Source of the DNA: a virus
IMG/VR virus record: IMGVR_UViG_3300044729_001357
Span: 1-26,863 of that record
Length of the DNA: 26,863 bases
Direction: 5' to 3' (one strand)
Shown here: positions 15,207 to 22,157 of the stretch, piece by piece
How the letters are laid out: each line of letters opens with the position of its first letter
How positions within the stretch are numbered: the first letter of the stretch is position 1
Notes under the pieces: model-generated
The model's database searches: none
Told to the model about the DNA's origin: nothing
What the model saw: the letters and a program-made list of their open reading frames with translations, nothing else
Made by a program: the position numbers and the translations under genes

Positions 15207-16643
15207 TCAGACTCCGTAGGTGGAGGGGTCGAGGCGGGTGTAGACGATCTCAACCGCCGCGTTCGCACTCAGCGTGGCGATGCTACCAGAGGCAGCCGCG
15301 ACGTTGAGGTAGATGGCCTGCGCGGTGGCACCACTCTTGGCGCGATTGACGCCCGAGTCATCGAAGGCCCGGACTGCCGTCGAGGAGATCACGCTGTAGA
15401 TGCCAGCCGCAGAGACCGACACCGCGCCCAGCGTGTCCGAGGTGAAGACCGTGGGGGACGTACCCGCCCGCACCGTCGCCTCACCCCCGGCAGCCGTGCC
15501 AGCGATGTAGTTGATCTCCACCAGCGCCGCCCCGATGGGGAGGTAGCCGACGAGAAGGCCGGAAACCACACCGTTGGTCGAGGGGATCGTGGTCGTGAGC
15601 TTGGAGAACCGGCCCCACCCGATCTCGGGCTTGGCGTTGCCCCACAAGCCGTTGTTGACGCCCGTGGCGATGGGGCCTTGGAACGTGGTCTCCTTCTGGC
15701 CGGGGCCGGGGTAGCCGTCCGACTGGCCCCTGCGGACCATGACAAGCTCGCCCATGCCCTGAAGGGCTGCGACGGAGCCCGAGGCCGCGAGGACCGACAT
15801 CCTGACCGGCTGGCCCGAGCCGCTGTTGATGCCCAGCGGGACCGTGGCGCGGACGGCAGAGGTCAGGGCAACCGAGTAGACGCCAGCGGCAGAGACCGAG
15901 ACGCTCCCGAGGTTGTCCGACTCCCCGTTGATGGCAAAGCGAACCGTCGCCTCGCCAGCCGGGGCCGTGCGGCAGTAGAAGTTGATCTCCTTGAGGTACG
16001 CGCCGTAGGGGATCATCCCCACCACCTGACCGCTGACCGGCGAGGACGCTGCCGTGGCCTGCTGGATGGTGACAAGGTTGCCGACCGTGGACCGGGACGG
16101 GATGCCGACATCTTGGCCGCCAGACCGAACCGGCCCCTGAAAGGTCGTGTCATTCCCCTTGTGCGCCGCAACAAGATCCGGGCGATCCGTCAGGGAAATG
16201 CGGGTGTAGATGACCTCCACGAAGGCAGCCGAGGCGAGTGCGCTCGTCGTGCCCGAGATCGTGCCCGTGGAGAAGTAGATCGGGGTCGGGTTGGCCGAAA
16301 CGCCCGAGTGGCCGAACGGCAGGGTGGTCTGGGCCGTGGCCGAGTTGACGAATGCCCGGTAGACCGAGTTGCCCGAGATAGAGACGCTGCCGAGGTTGTC
16401 CGAGCCGCCCGTGGCCGTGCCGAACCTGAAGGCCGCCTCGCCCGTGAAGGCCCCGGTCTTCCAGATGTTGATCTCATGCAGGACCGCATCAAAGGGCAGG
16501 ACCGCGACGGGCTGGGCCGTGATCGGAAGGGTCGTCAGCGGGGTCCACACGGTGAACCGACCGAAACCCTTGTTGGTCGTGGGGATGTTGCCCGTGTCGA
16601 TGCCAGAGGCAACGGGGCCGGAGAACTGCGTCTTGAGGGTCAT
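15207..16643 (-). CDS. Three-fold tandem-repeat beta protein (head or appendage decoration)
   Basis: 478 residues built from three copies of one domain of about 140-150 residues: residues 5-149, 166-305 and 319-471. Each copy begins T-x-F-x-GP-(I/V) and contains L-P-x-x-A-x-L-x-E-I-N, then GEA-(A/T)-(F/V)-R, then L-G-(S/A)-V-S-(I/V)-S...(V/I)-Y, then a closing hydrophobic (E)-(I/L)-V-(Y/M)-(T/V)-R strand. The sequence is wholly beta-type. The gene is the first after the capsid-gene terminator, with its own SD (AAAGGA) in a 117-base gap. A tandem beta-sandwich of this kind could be a capsid or neck fibre; no established family name is claimed. Confidence 0.8.
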   Translation of the reverse strand: MTLKTQFSGPVASGIDTGNIPTTNKGFGRFTVWTPLTTLPITAQPVAVLPFDAVLHEINIWKTGAFTGEAAFRFGTATGGSDNLGSVSISGNSVYRAFVNSATAQTTLPFGHSGVSANPTPIYFSTGTISGTTSALASAAFVEVIYTRISLTDRPDLVAAHKGNDTTFQGPVRSGGQDVGIPSRSTVGNLVTIQQATAASSPVSGQVVGMIPYGAYLKEINFYCRTAPAGEATVRFAINGESDNLGSVSVSAAGVYSVALTSAVRATVPLGINSGSGQPVRMSVLAASGSVAALQGMGELVMVRRGQSDGYPGPGQKETTFQGPIATGVNNGLWGNAKPEIGWGRFSKLTTTIPSTNGVVSGLLVGYLPIGAALVEINYIAGTAAGGEATVRAGTSPTVFTSDTLGAVSVSAAGIYSVISSTAVRAFDDSGVNRAKSGATAQAIYLNVAAASGSIATLSANAAVEIVYTRLDPSTYGV

Positions 16644-16713
16644 GGAGAGATCCTTTGCTGATCCGTCCCCAATCTACCTACCGGGCAAGGACGGGGAAGG
16701 CCCCTATGAGAAA

Positions 16714-16735
16714 GGGGCACCCTCTCGGATGCCCC
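16714..16735 (-). terminator. Hairpin terminator after the capsid gene
   Basis: In the minus-strand RNA, GGGGCAUCC pairs with GGGUGCCCC (nine pairs including one G-U) around a GAGA tetraloop of the stable GNRA type, followed by UUUCU. It begins 26 bases after the capsid stop codon. A wider inverted repeat (ggcaagg at 16684-16690 with ccttgcc at 16739-16745) encloses it. The U-run is short, so termination may be partial. The rest of the 16644-16760 gap holds only the SD of the next gene. Confidence 0.7.
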
Positions 16736-16760
16736 TTCCCTTGCCGGGTATGTGCCGGTC

Positions 16761-17651
16761 TTACGCGCCAGCCGAAGCGTAGCCGTAGCGCCAGTCGGTG
16801 ACACCCACCGAGAAGCGCGAGGTCGTCTTCGTCTTGAGGATCTCCGTGTCGAACTCGTTGTCACGGGTGATCTCGGCGTTGCGGCGACGGTAGAACGTCG
16901 CGCCCGCCTTGGCGTTCGTGATGATGAACCACGCATCCGGGTCCGTGAGGAACGGGTTCACGATGAGGTCAAGCTGGCCCGCCATCGGATTGATGTCGTT
17001 GTCAGCCGAACCCACCGCGAACTTCGTCCCGAGGATCTTCTCCGCCACGAAGCGGTTGGTCGGAGCGACCAGCAGCTTCTCGGGCATGAGGTTGATCTTC
17101 AGGTCGGAGTCGTCGCGCCAGTCGTGGATGTCGATGTACGCCTGCTCCAGCGACGCCTGCGTCAGGTCCGAGGCAACAGCGGGGATGTTCCGCTGGGTGC
17201 CACCACGGACATTCGGGTGCGTCGAGGAGAAGAAGGACGAGCCATCCGCAGTCAGCATCGTGCTGAAGCCGAGGTTGAAAACCGAAGCGGAGACGGTCTC
17301 TTCCGTCTGACGCATCGACTCAGCCAGCATCTTCGGCACGTTGTTGATGACGTTGTATTGCTCGTCTTCCATCAGTTCGCGGGTGATCGTCGTGCCCAGC
17401 CCGTAGGTCAGGTTGACGTACTCGCGCTGATAGCCCTGAAGCATGTCCACATACGGGACGCTGTCACCATCGTCCTTCTGCCCGACGAGGCCGAAGCCCG
17501 TCACGCCCTGCTCCTTCTCGAACGCCTTGTTCGAGCGACGCAGGATCATGAAGCGGTTCCACAGCGGCGGGTAGCGGCGGTAGGTGTCGGCCCAGATCGT
17601 GGAGATGCCGGGCCACAGGAGTTCAGGGAGATTGCCAGTTCCGGTCGTCAT
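16761..17651 (-). CDS. Major capsid protein
   Basis: 296 residues. It matches the HK97-fold family related to Mu gpT-type major head subunits: an N-terminal LPELLWPGISTIWADTYRRYP (residues 8-28), central YGLGTTITRELMEDEQY (about 83-99), T-E-E-T-V-S-A-S-V-F-N (116-126), the HP-x-x-RGG-T-x-R-N loop (about 144-154), LLVAPTNRFVAEKIL and a C-terminal RFSVGVTDWRYGYASAGA. The length is normal for the family. SD GGGAGGA precedes ATG 17651. It is last in the head cassette and is followed by a terminator, consistent with high expression. It would form the icosahedral shell. Confidence 0.93.
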   Translation of the reverse strand: MTTGTGNLPELLWPGISTIWADTYRRYPPLWNRFMILRRSNKAFEKEQGVTGFGLVGQKDDGDSVPYVDMLQGYQREYVNLTYGLGTTITRELMEDEQYNVINNVPKMLAESMRQTEETVSASVFNLGFSTMLTADGSSFFSSTHPNVRGGTQRNIPAVASDLTQASLEQAYIDIHDWRDDSDLKINLMPEKLLVAPTNRFVAEKILGTKFAVGSADNDINPMAGQLDLIVNPFLTDPDAWFIITNAKAGATFYRRRNAEITRDNEFDTEILKTKTTSRFSVGVTDWRYGYASAGA

Positions 17652-17666
17652 GTGCGGTCCTCCCTA

Positions 17667-18260
17667 TCAGGTCGAGGTGTAGGAGTGGAGGGCGATGCGG
17701 ACCTCAAGGTCGATGTACGCATTGCCCCAAGCCGAGTTGTTGGCGACCGAGCCGAGGCCGCGAGCCTCAGTCGGAGCCAGACCCAGCACCTGAAAGGTCT
17801 TCACGGACGTATCCGCCGAACCCGCACGGATCTGCATCACCGAGGTGCCCGCAGCCGTGTTGCCGTTCGTCGCCGCAGTCAGCGAGACGTACTGCCCGAC
17901 CATCGTCTCCGCAGCGGAGGCGTCGGCCTGACAGATGAACGTGATCTGCTGGCTGTCGTAGACCGCCGCCCACCCAGCCGTCGAGGCGGGGAGGAAGGGG
18001 CCACGGCCCGGCTGACTGAACGTGAGCGGGCGACCGTTCTCGTCGAACAGTTCCGAGACCACGCCGAGGCATCGGGTGTTCGCGGCAGCGTTGGACGAGA
18101 GGCGGATCACGCCGAGGCCCGCCGAGTTGAATCGGACGGGGTCGTTGATGAACAGGCCCTGCGTGTTGCCCGACGCAGTCACTCGATAGAGCTTCGTGCG
18201 AAGGGTGTTGCCAGCGGCCTTGTTCCGAATGGCCTGAAGGCCATAGGGAGCGTCGGTCAT
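17667..18260 (-). CDS. Putative capsid decoration or head-fibre protein
   Basis: 197 residues, beta-rich, beginning MTDAPYGLQAIRNKAAG. The N-terminal pattern (short Gly-Leu-x-x-x-R-N, then strands with T-K-L-Y-R-V) and strands such as FICQADASAAETMVGQYVSL, together with the position directly before the capsid gene, resemble small capsid-associated proteins that stabilise or decorate phage shells. No enzymatic motif is seen. The gene starts 21 bases after the upstream 149-residue gene, with an AAGGAA SD. The decoration role is inferred from neighbourhood and fold type. Confidence 0.7.
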   Translation of the reverse strand: MTDAPYGLQAIRNKAAGNTLRTKLYRVTASGNTQGLFINDPVRFNSAGLGVIRLSSNAAANTRCLGVVSELFDENGRPLTFSQPGRGPFLPASTAGWAAVYDSQQITFICQADASAAETMVGQYVSLTAATNGNTAAGTSVMQIRAGSADTSVKTFQVLGLAPTEARGLGSVANNSAWGNAYIDLEVRIALHSYTST

Positions 18261-18281
18261 TTGGGGTTCCTTCTGGAGGGG

Positions 18282-18731
18282 TTAGTCGATGGTGATGTCG
18301 CCCTCGACGGTGACGCCCGTCTTGGAGCGGATGTCCTTCTTGGTCCTTGTCTTCAGACCCTGAAGCTGCTCCTGAGATGCGTTGCGGTAGTACGCCTCGC
18401 GCTCCTGAGCCATCTCTTCCGGCATCTTCATCAGGACCATGTCCCGATACTCCAGCACACCGGCTGGGCTTCCCTTTCCAGACTCGACCCCATTGGGACG
18501 GTCGTGGACAGCGTCTCCAGCATCCGCCTGCTCCCAGCCTTCGGCACGCTTCTTCAGCATGTTGGCGGGTTCGGCGTGGACCCAGCGAAGCCTGCTGGAC
18601 GAGTCCCTGCTCTTGATGCCGAGAGGCGCGGCGGGGGTCCAGCTACGGTTGCCCTTCTTCGCCGTCTTCTTTCGGCCTTTCATCGAGTCTGCGATCACAC
18701 CGGAACCAGACCCAAGTTCACTATCCGACAT
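18282..18731 (-). CDS. Conserved head-region protein of unknown function
   Basis: 149 residues. The start at ATG 18731 (MSDSELG) is chosen because it lies one base after the scaffold stop and has GGAGGA inside the end of the scaffold gene; the longer frame to 18791 overlaps scaffold coding sequence. The central segment SRLRWVHAEPANMLKKRAEGWE followed by L-E-Y-R-D-M-V-L-M-K-M-P-E-E is a pattern I know from small proteins encoded between scaffold and capsid genes. The charged N-terminus (KGRKKTAKKGNR) and lack of motifs leave the function open; a minor head or scaffold-associated component is likely. Confidence 0.75.
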   Translation of the reverse strand: MSDSELGSGSGVIADSMKGRKKTAKKGNRSWTPAAPLGIKSRDSSSRLRWVHAEPANMLKKRAEGWEQADAGDAVHDRPNGVESGKGSPAGVLEYRDMVLMKMPEEMAQEREAYYRNASQEQLQGLKTRTKKDIRSKTGVTVEGDITID

Positions 18732-18732
18732 T

Positions 18733-19659
18733 TCAGTCCTCCACCGCAACCGCCCTACCGGACAGTCGCTTCTGCTTGAGATACAGTTCATGCGCTTCCT
18801 TGGCTGTCTTCGCCAGAGAACCGCGCGAACCCATGAACATCATCTCCGCAACGGCCCGCTCCTGTGCGGAGAGCGAGTTGCGTTCGCGGTCTTGTGGTGC
18901 CGGTCGGCCACGAGGGGCAGAGAAGGCCCGGCGAACCGGGTTGGGCTGGTCGTCATCCTCCTCGTCATCCGCCCCGAGGATCTTCTCCATGCGCTTGTCC
19001 ACCTCGCGGAGGATCTCGCGCACCGAGGCGTCCGGCATTGCCTTCGCCACCTTCTGGATGAGGTCCTGCGTGGCGGCGAACTCAGGATGGTTGGGCATGG
19101 CCCACGGACGGAGAGGCTCTCCGTCTCCATCCTTCTGGGACTGCCACGAGTTGATGACCTGAACTTCCACCTGAGAGATGGCGGGGTCAGGCTCCTTCGG
19201 AGGCTCGGCCTCCTTCTTGGCCGACTGCCGCATCTCCAGAAGGCGCTCGTTGGCCTCCATGAAGGCTTCCGTGTCGCCCGTGGCGAGGGCTTCCTTGGCG
19301 TCCTTCTTGAGGGTCGCCAGTTCAGCCTGCATCTCCTTGTCCCGCATGCCCCCGGCGATGGTCTCAAGGGCCTTCTGGAGCTTGGTGTTCTGCTCGGCAA
19401 GCAGGGATATCTGCCGCTCGGTCTTCTCCGCTCGCTCGTTCGCCTCCTTGGTGTGGCGATAGAGGCGATTGAAGCGGGCCTTCAGCTTGGGGTCTTCGAT
19501 CTCAACCCAATCCGTTCCCTTCTCTTCGGGTTCCTGATCGACAGCTTTCGGCGCGGCCTTGGGGGCTGCGGCTTCGGTCTTCGCGACAGGAGCCTTCGCA
19601 GGCGCAACAGGAGCGTCGTCATCGGTGACCTCCACGCGATTTCCGATCCTCTCGGTCAT
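18733..19659 (-). CDS. Capsid scaffolding protein
   Basis: 308 residues, hydrophilic and helical. It has an acidic, Pro/Ala/Lys-rich N-terminus (residues 11-48), a long predicted coiled coil (about 55-175, HTKEANERAEKTERQISLLAEQ...), a second helical part (220-255) with an acidic run (DDEEDDD), and a basic C-terminus (LYLKQKRLSGR). This is the usual make-up of phage scaffolds, whose basic C-terminal helix contacts the capsid protein. ATG 19659 overlaps the stop of the GroES-like gene by four bases (ATGA), and the gene precedes the capsid gene by two small genes. No protease motif is seen, so the scaffold may be released intact rather than cleaved. Confidence 0.85.
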   Translation of the reverse strand: MTERIGNRVEVTDDDAPVAPAKAPVAKTEAAAPKAAPKAVDQEPEEKGTDWVEIEDPKLKARFNRLYRHTKEANERAEKTERQISLLAEQNTKLQKALETIAGGMRDKEMQAELATLKKDAKEALATGDTEAFMEANERLLEMRQSAKKEAEPPKEPDPAISQVEVQVINSWQSQKDGDGEPLRPWAMPNHPEFAATQDLIQKVAKAMPDASVREILREVDKRMEKILGADDEEDDDQPNPVRRAFSAPRGRPAPQDRERNSLSAQERAVAEMMFMGSRGSLAKTAKEAHELYLKQKRLSGRAVAVED

Positions 19660-19973
19660 GCGGCGACAGCCTTGGCGTCATCCTCGATGACACCGATGAT
19701 GTCTTCCTCCTGCATGACGTACAGGCCCGGCTCGAAAGCGATGGGCTTGGCCGCCCACTTGCCGAAGAGAACCCGGTCACCGGCCTTCATCACCTCGCAG
19801 GCATCGCCCACGGAGATCACGATGCCTTCGTCGGGGATCATCTTCTCTTCGACCGACTTGGGGATCTCGAAGCCCATCTTGTTCAGGGCCGAGTATTTGG
19901 TGCCGATGGACGCCTGAAGCGTCTCCGCGCGCACCACAACCCTCGCGAAGAGGGGTCGCAGTTTCTTGCTCAT
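19656..19973 (-). CDS. GroES-like co-chaperonin (Cpn10 family)
   Basis: 105 residues, close to the usual 95-100. Cpn10 landmarks appear in order: LRPLFARVVVRAE (residues 5-17, equal to the L-x-D-R-V-L-V strand), a mobile-loop region (about 19-42) ending G-F-E-I-P-K-S, then D-E-G-I-V-I-S-V-G (48-56), V-M-K-A-G-D-R-V-L-F-G-K (61-72) and L-Y-V-M-Q-E-E-D-I-I-G-V-I-E (84-97). The GroEL-contacting IVL tripeptide of E. coli GroES is replaced by F-E-I. The start at 19973 has a GAGGA SD five bases upstream; the longer frame to 20075 crosses the leader hairpins and is rejected. ATGA overlap with the scaffold gene points to a role in head-protein folding with host GroEL, as for T4 gp31. Confidence 0.88.
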   Translation of the reverse strand: MSKKLRPLFARVVVRAETLQASIGTKYSALNKMGFEIPKSVEEKMIPDEGIVISVGDACEVMKAGDRVLFGKWAAKPIAFEPGLYVMQEEDIIGVIEDDAKAVAA

Positions 19974-19984
19974 ACTGTCCTCTT

Positions 19985-20017
19985 TGGGCGGAATGCCCAG
20001 AGAGAACCTAACGGTTC
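19985..20017 (-). promoter_or_regulatory. Two short inverted repeats in the groES-like leader
   Basis: tgggc (19985-19989) pairs with gccca (19995-19999), and gaacc (20004-20008) pairs with ggttc (20013-20017). Together with the 14-base-pair hairpin at 20029-20068 they make most of the 108-base leader potentially structured. The first lies close to the SD (GAGGA) and could affect its exposure. No convincing -35/-10 promoter pair was found here. Confidence 0.4.
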
Positions 20018-20028
20018 CGAAAGTTGTG

Positions 20029-20068
20029 GTAAGGGGGGATGGGGGAGGGACGGACCATCCCCCCTTAC
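20029..20068 (-). promoter_or_regulatory. Perfect 14-bp hairpin in the leader of the head cassette
   Basis: gtaaggggggatgg (20029-20042) and ccatccccccttac (20055-20068) are perfect inverted complements around a 12-base loop. It lies between the stop of the micro-ORF and the GroES-like gene. No U-run follows on either strand, so it is not a classic intrinsic terminator. It could be an RNase III-type processing site, a stability element, or an attenuator. The length and perfection make chance unlikely in otherwise fully coding DNA. Confidence 0.7.
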
Positions 20069-20081
20069 GGGCCATCGCAGC

Positions 20082-20120
20082 TTAACAGCCGCGACCACCC
20101 TTTTTCGGCTTCTTCTTCAT
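20082..20120 (-). CDS. 12-residue micro-ORF with a strong ribosome binding site
   Basis: The frame encodes MKKKPKKGGRGC followed by TAA. The SD TAAGGAGGTGG, five bases before the ATG, is among the strongest in the window and includes the stop of the upstream 302-residue gene. Half of the residues are Lys or Arg and it ends in Cys. It is directly followed by the 14-bp hairpin and the head cassette. It could be a true basic mini-protein, or a leader peptide whose translation controls the downstream hairpin. No family is known to me. Confidence 0.5.
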   Translation of the reverse strand: MKKKPKKGGRGC

Positions 20121-20133
20121 GTTGACCACCTCC

Positions 20134-21042
20134 TTACAGGAAGGCGCGGATGGACTCATAGGAGGAGGCCGAATCCGCAGGGTTGGAGATCGGGCGTCCG
20201 AGGACAGCCGAGGCATACTGCTGTTCGATGGGCAGTATGTATGGGTTCGATACCGGAGCGCCAGCGTCAGAGATCAGCCCCCGCGAGAGGAGGTTGGCGT
20301 AGTACCGGCGCACCGGATCGGTACGGAAAGCGGAGTTCACGCCCTGCGTCCCGTAGGTGGAGATGAGCGCACGCTGCTGGATGTCGCTCATGCCGGGGCC
20401 GATGAAGGAACTGATCTCCTGCGGCGGGGCCATCTCGCCCCCACGGAGGTAGCGGGGCGTGGGGTTGGCGACGGGGACGAATGCCTCGTTCCGCATCTCG
20501 CCAAGGCCAGTACCGAGGTTGCCGGGGAAGCCAGCCTCAAACGCAGAACGCTCGCTGATTGGGTCCTGCACATCATACCCGGCTGCCCTTGCCTCTCTGT
20601 TGAGGGCAGACATTGGTCGGCCAAGAGCCTGCCCCAAGATGCCAAATCCCGGTATCGCATCCGGGTCCATCAGAACTTCGCCAAGCCTTGCCATACCTGT
20701 CTGCACGGGATTGGGCGGCGCGGTTGGGCCAAACTCCTCGCCATACATTACGCCAGCATTGCTGCTGCCGTCAGAGCCGAAAGAAGGGCCAGACCCCATC
20801 CCAAGGTCGCCCTGCGCTGCTGGTCCTTGGTCTCCTCCACCAACGTCAACACCGGCCTCGTAATACTCACGCAGGCCCGTGCGGGGGTTGCGGCTGCCAG
20901 CGCCGCCAAGCGCCTTCAGGAGAGCCTTCTCGCGCGGGTTCACATGGGCAAGCTCGGTGTCCCCATTGCGACCCTGCTTGCGGAGGATCTCCATGGCGGC
21001 GGCACCGGGCGAGGTCTTCATGCGGTTTTGGCGGCGGATCAT
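20134..21042 (-). CDS. Conserved virion-type protein of unknown function
   Basis: 302 residues starting MIRRQNRMKT, with a GGAGAG SD. Residues 27-61 contain GDTELAHVNPREKALLK followed by GGAGSRNPRTGLREYY, a motif I associate with phage internal or head-associated proteins that carry it near one end of otherwise variable sequences. The middle is Gly/Pro-rich and low in structure (65-115); the end is helical. No enzymatic motif is present. The stop codon forms part of the SD of the following micro-ORF. A virion-internal or head-associated role is inferred only. Confidence 0.7.
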   Translation of the reverse strand: MIRRQNRMKTSPGAAAMEILRKQGRNGDTELAHVNPREKALLKALGGAGSRNPRTGLREYYEAGVDVGGGDQGPAAQGDLGMGSGPSFGSDGSSNAGVMYGEEFGPTAPPNPVQTGMARLGEVLMDPDAIPGFGILGQALGRPMSALNREARAAGYDVQDPISERSAFEAGFPGNLGTGLGEMRNEAFVPVANPTPRYLRGGEMAPPQEISSFIGPGMSDIQQRALISTYGTQGVNSAFRTDPVRRYYANLLSRGLISDAGAPVSNPYILPIEQQYASAVLGRPISNPADSASSYESIRAFL

Positions 21043-21061
21043 GCGGCTCTCCGTTTTGCGG

Positions 21062-21283
21062 TCACTCTATGATTCCGGGGGAATCAAGCAACCTCCCTAC
21101 GAGTTGAAGCGCCTCGTCAAAGCCCTGCGCGCGACCCATCGTCAGCAAGTCCTGCGCCATCCGGTAGCGGTGGTGGACGTTCTGCTTGCGGATCTCCTGA
21201 ACGAGGTACTGCGTCACCGGGTGGCGACGCCAGTTCTCCACCTCATCCGGGTCGAGGCGATGGATCACTTCCCCATCTCCCAT
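21062..21283 (-). CDS. Small unknown protein
   Basis: 73 residues starting MGDGEVIHRL, overlapping the end of the upstream gene by 19 bases. The sequence is charged and helical (residues 12-35 and 38-68), with no Cys and no membrane segment. No good SD precedes the ATG, so the start is uncertain and translation is probably coupled. Not recognised; it lies among other small structural-region genes. Confidence 0.65.
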   Translation of the reverse strand: MGDGEVIHRLDPDEVENWRRHPVTQYLVQEIRKQNVHHRYRMAQDLLTMGRAQGFDEALQLVGRLLDSPGIIE

Positions 21284-21741
21284 TGGAGGGCTGCGTCTGG
21301 GTCAGAAAACCCAAGCTCGTCCGGGTTGATCCCGGTCCCGCTTTGGAAGAACTCCTTCCACGTTGTGGGATGATGCGGAGCCTTAAGCATCGTGCCGCTT
21401 GAGGTTCTGGACGGCCAATGAATGCGGTTGTCGTATGGGTCTCGCGACATCTTTGCCTGATCCAGCCAAGCCCCACGATAGTCGTAGTCGGGATTCTCCA
21501 TGAGCATCTGGAAAACTCGCGGGTTATCCAAGTCTGCCAATGGGATACCATCCTCTTTGGCTATCAGATCCTTCATCTCAGAGAACCAATTCGTCCCCAT
21601 CAGCCAGTTCTGGAACTGCTGTTCCTGCCTTGGAGATAGAGCGGTTGGAGACCATTGAGACCCCTTGAATGACTGATACTTTCGATACCAATCAGGGGTT
21701 GCCTGTGCCATCGCCTGTGCAAGCAACTGCGCCCGGTCCAT
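21265..21741 (-). CDS. Conserved phage protein of unknown function
   Basis: 158 residues starting MDRAQLLAQA. Helical N-terminus (2-80) with WYRKYQSFKG...FQNWLMGTNWF, then a C-terminal signature DYDYRGAWLDQ...HWPSRTSSGTMLK followed by HPTTWKEFF (about 86-130). The combination D-Y-D-(Y/L)-R-G-(A/Y)-(W/F)...H-P-T-(F/W) is one I associate with small proteins of many tailed phages, usually in the structural region; no biochemical role is known to me. It starts one base before the stop of the upstream 53-residue gene. Confidence 0.75.
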   Translation of the reverse strand: MDRAQLLAQAMAQATPDWYRKYQSFKGSQWSPTALSPRQEQQFQNWLMGTNWFSEMKDLIAKEDGIPLADLDNPRVFQMLMENPDYDYRGAWLDQAKMSRDPYDNRIHWPSRTSSGTMLKAPHHPTTWKEFFQSGTGINPDELGFSDPDAALQWEMGK

Positions 21742-21742
21742 G

Positions 21743-21904
21743 TCACTTCCTCTTCCTCGCCGCCCTCATGTTGTCCACGAGGTTGGGGTAGGGTCGCCCA
21801 GCCTTCTTGGCTGCCGCCTTGGCGGATGCCTTCTGCGCCGGGGACAGGGCCTTGGGCTTGCCAAGGGACTTCGGGCGGGCGCGGTCCCAGATGGGCTTCT
21901 TCAT
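21743..21904 (-). CDS. Lys/Ala-rich basic mini-protein
   Basis: 53 residues from ATG 21904 (MKKPIWDRARPKSLGKPKAL), one base after the stop of the upstream 80-residue gene. The frame can be read further upstream to 22000, but that part is antisense-like and overlaps the upstream gene. The sequence PKSLGKPKALSPAQKASAKAAAKKAGRPYPNLVDN is a histone-H1-like basic, Ala/Lys-rich helix followed by a conserved-looking YPNLVDNMRAAR end. Similar mini-proteins occur in phage structural regions. A DNA-binding or capsid-internal role is suggested by charge alone. Confidence 0.7.
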   Translation of the reverse strand: MKKPIWDRARPKSLGKPKALSPAQKASAKAAAKKAGRPYPNLVDNMRAARKRK

Positions 21905-21905
21905 G

Positions 21906-22148
21906 TCAGCACTTCCATGCACGGAGGGACTTTCGGAGCCTGCTGTTTGGGTCCTTGGCAGCGGCGGGGAACTTCTTTGCCATCCCGCCCATCCTCGCAC
22001 AGAACGACCTCTTGCGCGGCCCCCCTTCCGGCTGCGGGGGCTTGAGCGTCCCCCCCGTTGCGGCCTTGTAGCTGGCCCGGCCCTTGGCGTTCAAACCACC
22101 CTTTGGATTCTGCCCGGCTTTGCGCTGCCATGCGGGGGTCTTCGGCAT
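21906..22148 (-). CDS. Basic mini-protein, DUF6321-like
   Basis: 80 residues starting MPKTPAWQRK, with a GGAGTG SD six bases upstream. It carries N-P-K-G-G-L-N-A-K-G-R-A-S-Y (residues 14-27), then A-T-G-G-T-L-K and later S-F-C-A-R-M-G-G-M (48-56), ending WKC. This set matches a small family I recall as DUF6321, found in phages, function unknown; not searched here. The two Cys and many Lys/Arg would suit nucleic-acid or metal contact. It is followed at once by the 53-residue basic gene. Confidence 0.75.
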   Translation of the reverse strand: MPKTPAWQRKAGQNPKGGLNAKGRASYKAATGGTLKPPQPEGGPRKRSFCARMGGMAKKFPAAAKDPNSRLRKSLRAWKC

Positions 22149-22157
22149 CAGTCACTC

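Noticed and set aside
15150-16661. A 503-codon open frame on the plus strand
   Set aside because: Antisense to the triple-repeat gene; the Arg/Gly/Asp-rich product has no recognisable domain.
16752-18779. A 675-codon open frame on the plus strand
   Set aside because: Antisense to the capsid, decoration and head-region genes; same shadow composition, and the opposite strand encodes a clearly recognised capsid protein.
18439-19917. A 492-codon open frame on the plus strand with Leu-rich stretches
   Set aside because: The Leu/Gly/Arg richness comes from reading the Lys/Glu/Ala coiled coil of the scaffold gene in antisense; it is not a membrane protein.
19656-20075. Longer 139-codon form of the GroES-like gene
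   Set aside because: The extra 34 codons cross the three leader hairpins and have no SD; the internal ATG at 19973 has a good SD and gives the normal Cpn10 length.
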